A DNA stretch of 10,084 nucleotides from Candidatus Aminicenantota bacterium (GCA_026393775.1 JAPKZM010000120.1:1-10084), one strand, 5' to 3'; positions 1 to 5,599 are shown, numbered from the stretch's first letter. Notes: a model not told the origin generated them from the sequence alone. Made by a program: numbers and translations.

Positions 1-527
1 TTTTGTTTTCTAAATTCAAATTTCATTTTCGCAATCCTAAAAACATTCAGTATCATTTTTCTATATCCCTTAATTTCCATCATTTCCATGTAATTTGGTT
101 TTGCTTGTTTAATAATTTTTCTATTTTTTTTGAATAAAAGATCATCCCATTCAATATAATAAAAACCTTCATCGGACATTTCGTGTGTGGAAAGAGCAAA
201 TGAAGACTTGGAATCTGGTTTTATATCAATTGGCCCCTTAAACTGATAGACAACATATTTTTTAAATAATTTTCCAACAGAAGCAGCTTTAAGATGCAAT
301 GAAAACACTTTTATACTTGATACAGTTCCAGGACCTAAATTAGTAATTTCAATTAAAAATTGATTTGAATTATCTATAAATGCCGTTTCTCTTAGCAAAC
401 AATTCACACGACTTTTTTTAATTTTTTTTGATAAACGGTATGCTAAAAAAGCTAAAAACAAACTTAACAATGAGATAAATAAAGAAGGTTTTTCTTTAAT
501 ACAATTAAATATCGTAACTAAATCCAT
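1..527 (-). CDS. Hypothetical membrane-anchored protein, 3' end off the left edge
   Basis: Reading the minus strand from the ATG at 527 gives 175 open codons with no stop before the window edge, so the gene is partial at its C-terminus. I do not recognise the family. Residues about 14-30 are a strongly hydrophobic segment (SLFISLLSLFLAFLAYRL), followed by a basic stretch (SKKIKKSR) that by the positive-inside rule puts the rest in the cytoplasm. About residues 45-125 alternate short hydrophobic runs with a T-N-L-G-P-G-T turn and could be a beta-sandwich; the tail is lysine-rich with a coiled-coil or helical look. Two ATGs lie in tandem (530 and 527); the GGAGG at 533-537 sits 5 bases before the second and only 2 before the first, so 527 is preferred. 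Composition is strikingly AT-rich (about 22-40% G+C by line) against the GC-richer core genes, suggesting acquired DNA. It lies 48 bases downstream of hepT on the same strand and may be co-transcribed. Confidence 0.72.
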   Translation of the reverse strand, partial: MDLVTIFNCIKEKPSLFISLLSLFLAFLAYRLSKKIKKSRVNCLLRETAFIDNSNQFLIEITNLGPGTVSSIKVFSLHLKAASVGKLFKKYVVYQFKGPIDIKPDSKSSFALSTHEMSDEGFYYIEWDDLLFKKNRKIIKQAKPNYMEMMEIKGYRKMILNVFRIAKMKFEFRKQ

Positions 528-532
528 CATTC

Positions 533-537
533 CCTCC
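533..537 (-). promoter_or_regulatory. Shine-Dalgarno site of the AT-rich partial gene
   Basis: On the minus strand the sequence GGAGG precedes two tandem ATG codons. Its spacing (5 bases to the ATG at 527, 2 bases to the ATG at 530) favours the second ATG as the start. It stands out in an otherwise AT-rich stretch and supports the open frame being a real gene. Confidence 0.7.
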
Positions 538-578
538 AAAATCAAATATTTTCACTAAAGAGGAAACAAAAACATTTT

Positions 579-917
579 TTATTTAATTAGGATTTTTTCG
601 AGTTCAATTTTTACTTCAGAAATTTTATTGGTTAGCACATCCCAGATGATATCTTCATCGATTCCGAAATATTGGTGGATGAGAATATCCCGCAAACCGG
701 CCAGCTTTCGCCATTCAACATTTGGATATTTCTCCTTAATAATTTCAGGCAGATTTTTTGCCGCTTCACCAATGATCTCCAGGTTGCGCATGACGGCGTC
801 CATTGTTTTTTGGTCGGTAAAAAAATCCTGGCGGCCCAATCCGGCAACATATGTTTCAATACGTTGAATACAGGTTATGATGTCGCGCAGAAAAAGCTGC
901 CAATTCCGCTCAGGCAT
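579..917 (-). CDS. hepT: HepT-like HEPN-domain RNase toxin (DUF86 family)
   Basis: A 112-residue all-helical protein of the usual HepT/DUF86 length. The diagnostic HEPN motif RX4HXY is intact: R76, H81 and Y83 in the segment RDILIHQYF. R and H form the RNase active site in dimeric HEPN toxins. In the Shewanella oneidensis pair the Tyr of this motif (Tyr104) receives three AMP units from the MntA antitoxin, which blocks the toxin, so Y83 is the expected modification site here. Other family signatures are the stretch around residues 39-57 (MDAVMRNLEIIGEAAKNLP) and the W69-R70-K71-L72-A73-G74 run before the motif. The start ATG overlaps the mntA stop by 8 bases (910-917), and GAGG lies about 7 bases upstream inside mntA, so translation is probably coupled. 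Expected role: mRNA or tRNA cleavage that halts growth when antitoxin activity fails, as in stress or phage infection. The family and motif are clear; RNase activity in this copy is inferred. Confidence 0.93.
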   Translation of the reverse strand: MPERNWQLFLRDIITCIQRIETYVAGLGRQDFFTDQKTMDAVMRNLEIIGEAAKNLPEIIKEKYPNVEWRKLAGLRDILIHQYFGIDEDIIWDVLTNKISEVKIELEKILIK

Positions 918-1224
918 GCACGGCCTCGGCGAGAATTGTTTTTTTCAGTTCCGGCCGTATTGAGTCTTTGAGCACCAGATCCACTTCGATTTTGAAATGG
1001 TCTTCAAAAAAGAATTTCAGGTTCATGTAATTGTCGAAGGTTTTATATTCGGGTTTCAACTCCACCAGCAAGTCCAGGTCGCTGCCCGGTTTTTGATTAC
1101 CGTTTACCCAGGAGCCAAATAAAGCAATCTCCCGGACGCCGAACTCCGCGGTCAAAAATTTCTTGCTATCACGCAGAAAACCAATGAATACCGACCGCGA
1201 TAGCTCCTTCGCCATCTTTTCCAT
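910..1224 (-). CDS. mntA: MntA-like minimal nucleotidyltransferase antitoxin
   Basis: A 104-residue minimal nucleotidyltransferase (MNT). The Pol-beta-fold signature GSX10DXD is intact: G37 and S38, ten residues, then D49 and D51, with the third metal-binding Asp at D82 (IEVDLVL). In characterised type VII pairs this enzyme uses ATP to AMPylate the HepT tyrosine and so neutralises the RNase; all residues needed for that chemistry are present. The toxin gene follows with an 8-base overlap. No Shine-Dalgarno sequence precedes the ATG at 1224. Instead, a strong sigma-70-like promoter puts the predicted transcription start exactly on the A of this ATG, supporting it as the start of a leaderless message. 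The next in-frame Met (residue 4, ATG at 1215) cannot be excluded. The lead position of the antitoxin gene lets it be made before or with the toxin. Confidence 0.92.
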   Translation of the reverse strand: MEKMAKELSRSVFIGFLRDSKKFLTAEFGVREIALFGSWVNGNQKPGSDLDLLVELKPEYKTFDNYMNLKFFFEDHFKIEVDLVLKDSIRPELKKTILAEAVHA

Positions 1225-1230
1225 GTCAAA

Positions 1231-1259
1231 ATTGTAACATTTTTTACAAACCTTGGCAA
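1231..1259 (-). promoter_or_regulatory. Sigma-70-type promoter of mntA-hepT
   Basis: On the minus strand, TTGCCA (1254-1259) lies 17 bases upstream of TACAAT (1231-1236); each differs from consensus by one base. Counting seven bases from the end of the -10 box puts +1 at 1224, the A of the mntA ATG, which predicts a leaderless transcript. The promoter lies in the 56-bp gap after the PilZ gene, so the toxin-antitoxin pair has its own transcription start. Confidence 0.68.
1232..1249. promoter_or_regulatory. Inverted repeat, candidate operator of mntA-hepT
   Basis: TTGTAA, six bases, TTACAA: perfect 6-bp arms around a 6-base spacer. The dyad fills most of the space between the -35 and -10 boxes of the mntA promoter and overlaps the -10. 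A protein bound here would block RNA polymerase, as expected for toxin-antitoxin autoregulation. Neither MntA nor HepT has a recognisable DNA-binding domain, so the binding protein is unknown, and a short AT-rich dyad can arise by chance. Confidence 0.45.
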
Positions 1260-1280
1260 AAATCAGGTTTCGTTTAAAGT

Positions 1281-1646
1281 TTACTTCAACGGTTCGTAGA
1301 AAGGCGCCGGGCGGGATTGCCCGCGGTCACTGCAATCGGCTACCAGGCGCAGGTAACCGGCGGGTGGACGCGGAATGTGGATGCCGATCTCGCGCGGCTT
1401 GGTTGCGAACTCGCCGGAATACTCGTGGGACCAGCGCACCTCTCCGTCCAATGAGATGGATTCCTGGCCGTCCGCCAGCGCTATGCGGACCTTGCGATAG
1501 ACTGACGGGCGCTGCATGGTCTGAATGCTGATGCCGTGCTGCGAGACATCCTGGACGAAGCCGGGATGAACCTCTCCGCCGCATTTGCAGATCACCAGCT
1601 TGCGGAACGGAATGCGCTTTTCATCTCTTTTTTTGATCATGGCCAT
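1281..1646 (-). CDS. PilZ-domain protein, probable c-di-GMP receptor
   Basis: A 121-residue single-domain protein. Both c-di-GMP-binding motifs of PilZ are visible: RXXXR near the N-terminus (R7 and R11 in KKRDEKR) and DXSXXG (D33, S35, G38 in QDVSQHGIS), followed by the beta-barrel pattern with a conserved-looking GEVRW and IGIHI near residues 68-90. Such stand-alone PilZ proteins bind c-di-GMP and relay it to motility, exopolysaccharide or pilus machinery through protein contacts; the partner cannot be told from this window. There is no signal peptide, so it should be cytoplasmic. Two starts are possible: ATG at 1646, or ATG at 1640 (Met3), which has GGGGA about 5 bases upstream. It sits 51 bases downstream of the phosphatase-superfamily gene on the same strand but has its own promoter in the gap. 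The C-terminal 20 residues after the barrel are low-complexity and unassigned. Confidence 0.88.
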   Translation of the reverse strand: MAMIKKRDEKRIPFRKLVICKCGGEVHPGFVQDVSQHGISIQTMQRPSVYRKVRIALADGQESISLDGEVRWSHEYSGEFATKPREIGIHIPRPPAGYLRLVADCSDRGQSRPAPFYEPLK

Positions 1647-1664
1647 CCCCCATCTCTATCCAAT

Positions 1665-1692
1665 ACTATATTCAAAAATCGGAAAAAATCAA
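1665..1692 (-). promoter_or_regulatory. Probable sigma-70 promoter of the PilZ gene
   Basis: On the minus strand TTGATT (1687-1692) lies 16 bases before TATAGT (1665-1670). The predicted start near 1658 leaves a leader of about 12-18 bases containing GGGG. The same TTGATT-16 geometry is used by the ackA promoter. The -35 box lies just past the stop codon of the upstream hydrolase gene. Confidence 0.5.
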
Positions 1693-1697
1693 CCGGC

Positions 1698-3806
1698 TCA
1701 GGGTTTTTCGTCTATTTTCAGGTCGCGGCCCTCGATGAAAGCGGGCTGGGCGATGCCGAAAGCGGCGAGCACGGTTGGGGAAATATCGATCAGCCCCGGG
1801 TCTTTTTCAGCGATCCTGCGGTTGCAGAAAAAAACACCGGGGATCTGGTCGCGGGTAAAGGCATGGTCGCCGCTCCACATGCGGGTATTATCGGAGAACA
1901 GCTCCTCGCCGACATAATTCACCGCCGATTCCCAGGAAACACGGTAACCCACGGCATAACCGACCACAACGTCCGGGGCGTTGACGGTGTACGGCCCGCG
2001 ATAGATCTCCTCGCGGACGAACGCCTTTTTCACGGCGTTCTTTTTGAACTTTTCGTCGACCACCTTAACCAGTTTCTCCTTGATTTCCCTTTTCAAGGCC
2101 TCGGCTTCGGCCCCGGGATTGACGATGCCGCTGACCTCGCGGCCCTTGAGGTTGAGGAAAATACCGTTCAATCCCTGGCCGAAGGCGCGCGACCGGCTCC
2201 AGTCGACATCGGCATACCACTTGCCGCTGGTCTTCTTGCCGTCTTTGAGCACCAGGTAGCCTTCCCGGTGCAGCCAGGTGTTCAAATTGAAGCCGCGATT
2301 GAAGGCGTTGAAGCCGTGGTCGGAAACGACCATCAGCAGGTCGTCCTTGCCCATCTTTTGAAAAAGCCGCGCCAGCAGCTCGTCCATGCGCCGGTAGCTT
2401 TCCAATATGGCGCCGCGCACTTTTTCATCCTGGCTCGGTTGCGGGGCCGGCGAACCGGAATCGGGCAGGTAGCGCCAGAACATGTGCTGGATGCGGTCCG
2501 TGGTCTCAAAGACCTGGATGATCAGGCCGTCCTTAATCTTGTCCAGGGCGCTGAAAAATATCTTTTCCCTCTCCTCCTGTGTGCGGTAGACCTGGGCGAT
2601 GAAATTCTCCTCGGATAGGACGCGCTCGTTCAGCGACCAGGTATCCTCGGCCATGCCTAGGGTGGCGAAAGAGCCCAGCAGCTTGGCCAGGTATACCGAG
2701 AACATTTTAGGATGAGAAACGGGCATGGACGGTTTTTCGGGGTCGATATTGATGGGAGATAGGTACAGCTTCAACGGCTGTACCTCTTCCAGCACCCACT
2801 GGGCGATACCGGTCACGCCGACCAGGCCGGCCCTGAATTTCAGCTTGACCCACGGCGACAACTCGTTCTGCCGCAGTTGGATTTTTTCCTTGCCGACCGC
2901 GATCTCGACACTGCGGTTTTCGCGGTCCAGGGTCAGGGAGAAGGGAATTTCCAAGGGCGGGTTACCCTTGAGAAAAGGGTGGCCCGGCCCCTGGATCCGG
3001 CCGCTGAAACGGTTTTCTCCCAACGGCACGAGGGCTTCAAAAACGCCATCGGAAATATCGAAGTCCGCGCCCTTGTTTTCGGCATAGAAGCTGAAACTGC
3101 CCTGGGTGCCGCGCAGATCTGGCGTGCCCAGCCCCGACAGCATGGAGCCGTAGAACTTCTCGGGCGGGAAAGTGAAAGGCATGCGCAGCACCGACGCATA
3201 GATGCCTTTGCTGCTGACGATCTTCCAGAAACTCTGACTCTTCCTTTTCAGCTCGATCCTGGGGCTGGAGAGCGGGATCAGCCAGCGGCCGATTCGCAAA
3301 TTGCGGCGCGGGGGAATAATGTCGGAGCCGGCCATTTTGGGCATGTAGGTGTTGCGGTCGTTGGTGAGAAAATCAAAAATATTATGTTTGCCGGGATTGA
3401 CGCCGGTGGTGAAGGTGGACCAGGCTACCGGCGAAATGGGCGGCTCGGTGCTCCACAGCGGGGCAAAGGTCCCTTCGCGGCTCAGTTTCTCGAAAGCGGG
3501 GAATTTCTGCCCCTGCTCGCGAAAACGGTTGAAAAGGCCATGGTCCATGCCGTCGAAGCCGATCACCAGGACCCGCTTGAATTTGGCCTTTTTCAGATTC
3601 CGCATCCGCTTGAAAAAACGCAGCAGGGCCCGGAGCGGAAAGGTCAGGAAATTGAAGATGGCCAGGATGAAGGCCGCGAAAATGAAAAAAAACGAACCGA
3701 CGAAAGCGAAGCCCGCCCCGGGGCCGACATAGCCGAACAGGGGCAGGGACGTCAGGATGAGCAACAGCAGGAAGTACCGCGATTTTTTCATAGGCAATTT
3801 TACCAT
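1698..3806 (-). CDS. Membrane-anchored alkaline-phosphatase-superfamily hydrolase (type I phosphodiesterase/nucleotide pyrophosphatase-like)
   Basis: A 702-residue protein. Residues 11-25 are a hydrophobic signal or first membrane segment ending at YVGPGAG; 32-57 form a second membrane helix followed by a basic run (about 63-78). The catalytic domain has the full two-metal set of the superfamily: D85 in GFDGMD, a probable Ser nucleophile S125 in PISPVAWSTFTTG (aligned by spacing with the NPP nucleophile; T131 or T133 are alternatives), D437 and H441 in TTDRIQHMFW, D496 and H497 in VVSDHGF, and H648 in SGDHAF. Residues about 235-350 are a beta-rich insertion between the nucleophile half and the second metal site, probably shaping substrate access. 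Substrate is unknown: phosphodiesters, phosphate monoesters or phosphoglycan/lipid headgroups are all possible. Positive-inside reasoning would leave the catalytic domain cytoplasmic if both N-terminal segments stay in the membrane, which is odd for this family. The start is uncertain: ATG 3806 or ATG 3791 (MKKSRYF, a more typical signal start); neither has a clear Shine-Dalgarno. Confidence 0.88.
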   Translation of the reverse strand: MVKLPMKKSRYFLLLLILTSLPLFGYVGPGAGFAFVGSFFFIFAAFILAIFNFLTFPLRALLRFFKRMRNLKKAKFKRVLVIGFDGMDHGLFNRFREQGQKFPAFEKLSREGTFAPLWSTEPPISPVAWSTFTTGVNPGKHNIFDFLTNDRNTYMPKMAGSDIIPPRRNLRIGRWLIPLSSPRIELKRKSQSFWKIVSSKGIYASVLRMPFTFPPEKFYGSMLSGLGTPDLRGTQGSFSFYAENKGADFDISDGVFEALVPLGENRFSGRIQGPGHPFLKGNPPLEIPFSLTLDRENRSVEIAVGKEKIQLRQNELSPWVKLKFRAGLVGVTGIAQWVLEEVQPLKLYLSPINIDPEKPSMPVSHPKMFSVYLAKLLGSFATLGMAEDTWSLNERVLSEENFIAQVYRTQEEREKIFFSALDKIKDGLIIQVFETTDRIQHMFWRYLPDSGSPAPQPSQDEKVRGAILESYRRMDELLARLFQKMGKDDLLMVVSDHGFNAFNRGFNLNTWLHREGYLVLKDGKKTSGKWYADVDWSRSRAFGQGLNGIFLNLKGREVSGIVNPGAEAEALKREIKEKLVKVVDEKFKKNAVKKAFVREEIYRGPYTVNAPDVVVGYAVGYRVSWESAVNYVGEELFSDNTRMWSGDHAFTRDQIPGVFFCNRRIAEKDPGLIDISPTVLAAFGIAQPAFIEGRDLKIDEKP

Positions 3807-3845
3807 AGATCGCTTGCGGCATAAAGCCCCTAGTGTTGGTATTAG

Positions 3846-3908
3846 TGTCAGCTGGAATCTGGCAAAATACTTTTTTGTTTATGGTTTTGCTGTCACTGTC
3901 ACTGGAAT
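3846..3908. repeat. Near-perfect direct repeat in the divergent intergenic region
   Basis: TGTCAGCTGGAAT (3846-3858) recurs as TGTCACTGGAAT (3897-3908), identical except for one missing G. The copies start 51 bases apart, about five helical turns, and a further TGTCAC directly precedes the second copy (3891-3896). The location, between the divergently transcribed hydrolase and ackA genes and upstream of the ackA -35 box, makes paired regulator sites possible. Function is not known. Confidence 0.4.
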
Positions 3909-3933
3909 AATGTTAAGAATGTAATTTTTTCTA

Positions 3934-3961
3934 TTGATTTTTGCCGTAAAAGCGTTATAAT
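3934..3961 (+). promoter_or_regulatory. Sigma-70-type promoter of ackA
   Basis: TTGATT (3934-3939), 16 bases, and a consensus TATAAT (3956-3961). The predicted transcription start near 3968 leaves a leader of about 29 bases that holds the ackA ribosome binding site (GAGGG at 3988-3992, 4-5 bases before the ATG). No riboswitch-like structure is evident in the short leader. Confidence 0.72.
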
Positions 3962-3996
3962 AAAAATTAATAATTTCGGCGGCACATGAGGGCGAA

Positions 3997-5202
3997 ATGA
4001 AAATTCTGGTTATCAACAGCGGTAGTTCTTCGATCAAATTCCAGCTGATCAGCATGGGAAGACAGCAGGTCCTGGCCAAGGGCCTGCTGGAAAGGATCGG
4101 CATCAAAGGCTCGATCCTGAACTATTACCGGGGTGAGCAAAAAACGGTCGTCGAGCACGACATCGCCAACCATGAAGAGGGCATTAACTTCATCGTCAGC
4201 TATCTTACCGGTCCCGAAACCGGGGTCATCAAGGACAAAAAAGAAATATTCGCCGTCGGCCACCGGGTAGTCCATGCCGGGGAGAAATTCAACGGCACCG
4301 TGCCGATCACCGCGGCAGTATTGGACGCCTTGAAGGAATGCATTCCCCTGGCCCCCTTGCACAACCCGCCCAATATCATCGGCATCGAGGCCTGCCAGAA
4401 AATCCTGCCCGGTATCCCCATGGCCGGCACCTTCGATACCGCCTTCCACCAGACCATGCCGGAAAAAGCCTACATTTATCCCATCCCCTACGACTTTTAC
4501 CGGAAAGCCAAGATCAGGCGCTACGGCTTTCACGGCACCTCGCATTTTTACGTGGCCAAACAGGGCGCTAAGGCCCTGGGCAAGAAGCTGTCGGACCTGA
4601 AGATCATCACCTGCCACCTGGGGAACGGTTCTTCCATGGCGGCGATCCAGAACGGCGTTTCCATCGACACGACCATGGGCTTCACCCCGCTGGAGGGGCT
4701 GGTGATGGGCACCCGCTGCGGTGATATCGACCCGGCCATCCCGATGTACCTGCAGCGCAGCGCCGGCATGACCTTCGAGCAGGTGGACGCCTTGCTCAAC
4801 CGCAAAAGCGGCATGCTGGGCATTTCCGAGGTTTCCTCGGACATGCGCGACATCAATCAGAAAGCAGAGGAAGGCCATCACCAGTCCCAGCTGGCCCTGG
4901 AAATTTTCGCCTACCGCATAAAAAAGTATATCGGAGCCTACATCGCCGCCATGAACGGGGTGGATCTGATCATTTTCACCGCCGGCATCGGCGAGCGGGG
5001 CTGCCTGGAAAGACAGATGATCCTGGAAGACATGGAATTTCTCGGTATCATTTTCGACCGTAAGGCGAACCAGAAAGCCTTCGGGAAATTCGGGATCATC
5101 TCCTCCCCGAAATCCAAGATCTGCGTGCAGGTCGTTCCCACCAACGAGGAGCTGGAAATAGCCGAACAAACCATGAAAGTTATAGCGGGAAAACCTAAGT
5201 AA
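3997..5202 (+). CDS. ackA: Acetate kinase
   Basis: A 401-residue protein, the family's usual length, complete at both ends. It interconverts acetate + ATP and acetyl phosphate + ADP in the cytoplasm, giving substrate-level ATP in fermentation or activating acetate. Family signatures are all present: N-terminal LVINSGSSSIKF with N7; GHRVVHAG with R90; AGTFDTAFHQ with D147; RRYGFHGTSH with H179; HLGNGSS (207-213); GTRCGDIDP with R240; TAGIGE (328-333); and PTNEELE with E384. These match the catalytic and metal-binding residues known from the Methanosarcina enzyme. GAGG lies 5 bases before the ATG, and a consensus-like promoter precedes it. No pta (phosphotransacetylase) gene is adjacent on either side; it may lie elsewhere, or acetyl phosphate may be made by another enzyme. 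The next genes are separated by a gap with their own promoter. Confidence 0.98.
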   Translation: MKILVINSGSSSIKFQLISMGRQQVLAKGLLERIGIKGSILNYYRGEQKTVVEHDIANHEEGINFIVSYLTGPETGVIKDKKEIFAVGHRVVHAGEKFNGTVPITAAVLDALKECIPLAPLHNPPNIIGIEACQKILPGIPMAGTFDTAFHQTMPEKAYIYPIPYDFYRKAKIRRYGFHGTSHFYVAKQGAKALGKKLSDLKIITCHLGNGSSMAAIQNGVSIDTTMGFTPLEGLVMGTRCGDIDPAIPMYLQRSAGMTFEQVDALLNRKSGMLGISEVSSDMRDINQKAEEGHHQSQLALEIFAYRIKKYIGAYIAAMNGVDLIIFTAGIGERGCLERQMILEDMEFLGIIFDRKANQKAFGKFGIISSPKSKICVQVVPTNEELEIAEQTMKVIAGKPK

Positions 5203-5208
5203 CGCAGA

Positions 5209-5260
5209 CATCGCGTCAGAGCGGCGTTCCAGACGGGGCATCGCTCCTGACGTCGCGATG
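5209..5260. repeat. Imperfect long hairpin (REP-like or terminator-like) after ackA
   Basis: The left arm 5209-5223 (CATCGCG, TCAG, AGCG) pairs with the right arm 5242-5260 (CGCT, CTGA, CGCGATG) in 15 base pairs, with a 3-base and a 1-base bulge on the right arm and an 18-base loop. It starts 7 bases past the ackA stop. No run of T follows, so it is not a classical intrinsic terminator. It may protect the 3' end of the ackA message or be one copy of a dispersed intergenic repeat family. Confidence 0.5.
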
Positions 5261-5261
5261 G

Positions 5262-5272
5262 GGCGAAGCGCC
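5262..5272. repeat. Short GC hairpin next to the long hairpin
   Basis: GGCG-AAG-CGCC is a perfect 4-bp stem with a 3-base loop, extendable outward by pairing GGG with CCC across a bulged A. It directly follows the long hairpin, giving a tandem-hairpin block just upstream of the promoter at 5279. It could be part of the same repeat unit or of a terminator. Confidence 0.35.
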
Positions 5273-5278
5273 ACCCGT

Positions 5279-5307
5279 TTGCCAGAGGCGGCAGATATTG
5301 CTATAAT
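5279..5307 (+). promoter_or_regulatory. Sigma-70-type promoter of the sensor-kinase operon
   Basis: TTGCCA (5279-5284), 17 bases, TATAAT (5302-5307): one mismatch to consensus in the whole hexamer pair. The expected start falls at 5314-5315, on or one base before the A of the ATG at 5315, predicting a leaderless transcript. The same TTGCCA-17 form occurs upstream of mntA. No correctly spaced sigma-54 site is present, so the operon's own activator is not obviously autoregulatory here. Confidence 0.72.
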
Positions 5308-5314
5308 AAACTCC

Positions 5315-5599
5315 ATGAGAAAGTTCCTGTTTATTGCATTCCTGGTGCTGTGGCTGCACGCACCGCATGCAGCCACAGGCTCCGCCTACGGGCAAAACAC
5401 CGCCCAGCAAAACCTCCCAGGGGCCGCGGCCTCCGAAGGACCGGATCGTTTCACCGACAGCGAAGATGATATTTTTTCCACCACCTACGAACGGGAATTG
5501 CTTTCACGCCGGATCTTCAAGAAGTCCCTGCCGCCGCTGTCCAGAAGGGAAAAAATCAGCTGGTCTTTCAGGACCGCCAAGACCAATACTTTTTTATGA
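5315..5599 (+). CDS. Small secreted protein encoded ahead of the sensor kinase
   Basis: A 94-residue protein of no recognised family. The ATG at 5315 is chosen over the upstream in-frame ATG at 5258 because it begins a textbook signal peptide (MRK, then the hydrophobic run FLFIAFLVLWL, then A-rich cleavage region APHA/A or SAYG/Q) and because the promoter start falls on it; the upstream start would add an unlikely charged leader read from the hairpin DNA. The mature part (about 67-75 residues) is polar: an acidic patch TDSEDD, a helical YERELLSRRIFKK, a basic PPLSRREK, and a C-terminus ending T-N-T-F-L. There are no cysteines in the mature part, no lipobox and no membrane segment. Its stop overlaps the kinase start by 4 bases (ATGA), so it is made together with the kinase. 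It may be a periplasmic partner of the kinase's PDZ-like domain, but that is inference. Confidence 0.75.
   Translation: MRKFLFIAFLVLWLHAPHAATGSAYGQNTAQQNLPGAAASEGPDRFTDSEDDIFSTTYERELLSRRIFKKSLPPLSRREKISWSFRTAKTNTFL

Noticed and set aside
560..590. AAAAAC/TTTTTT symmetry after hepT as a terminator
   Set aside because: There is no GC stem; it is only an A-run next to a T-run in AT-rich DNA.
1536..2618. Plus-strand open frame (360 codons) opposite the hydrolase and PilZ genes
   Set aside because: It runs antisense through two genes with clear motifs and shows no domain, promoter or ribosome site of its own.
2877..3824. Plus-strand open frame (315 codons) opposite the hydrolase N-terminal half
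   Set aside because: It is the complement of the catalytic and membrane-segment coding sequence, and its composition (E/G/Q/R-rich) is typical of a shadow frame.
3839..3865. TTGCCA (3860-3865, minus) as the -35 box of the hydrolase gene
   Set aside because: At spacings of 15-18 bases the best -10 candidates (TAATAC, ATACCA, TACCAA) match only about half of the consensus, so I do not call a promoter.
5287..5302. Possible sigma-54 promoter (GG then TTGCT) before the kinase operon
   Set aside because: The GG-GC spacing is 11 or 8 bases instead of the strict 10, and a near-consensus sigma-70 promoter overlaps it.
5258..5314. Upstream ATG at 5258 as the start of the small secreted protein
   Set aside because: It would put 19 charged residues before the signal peptide, lies inside the hairpin arm and upstream of the promoter's -10 box, and has no ribosome site.
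3967..5376. Long minus-strand open frame (469 codons) across the acetate kinase gene
   Set aside because: It is antisense to a complete ackA with all catalytic motifs; its translation is low-complexity G/D/H/V-rich with no recognisable domain, as expected for the complement of a GC-biased gene.
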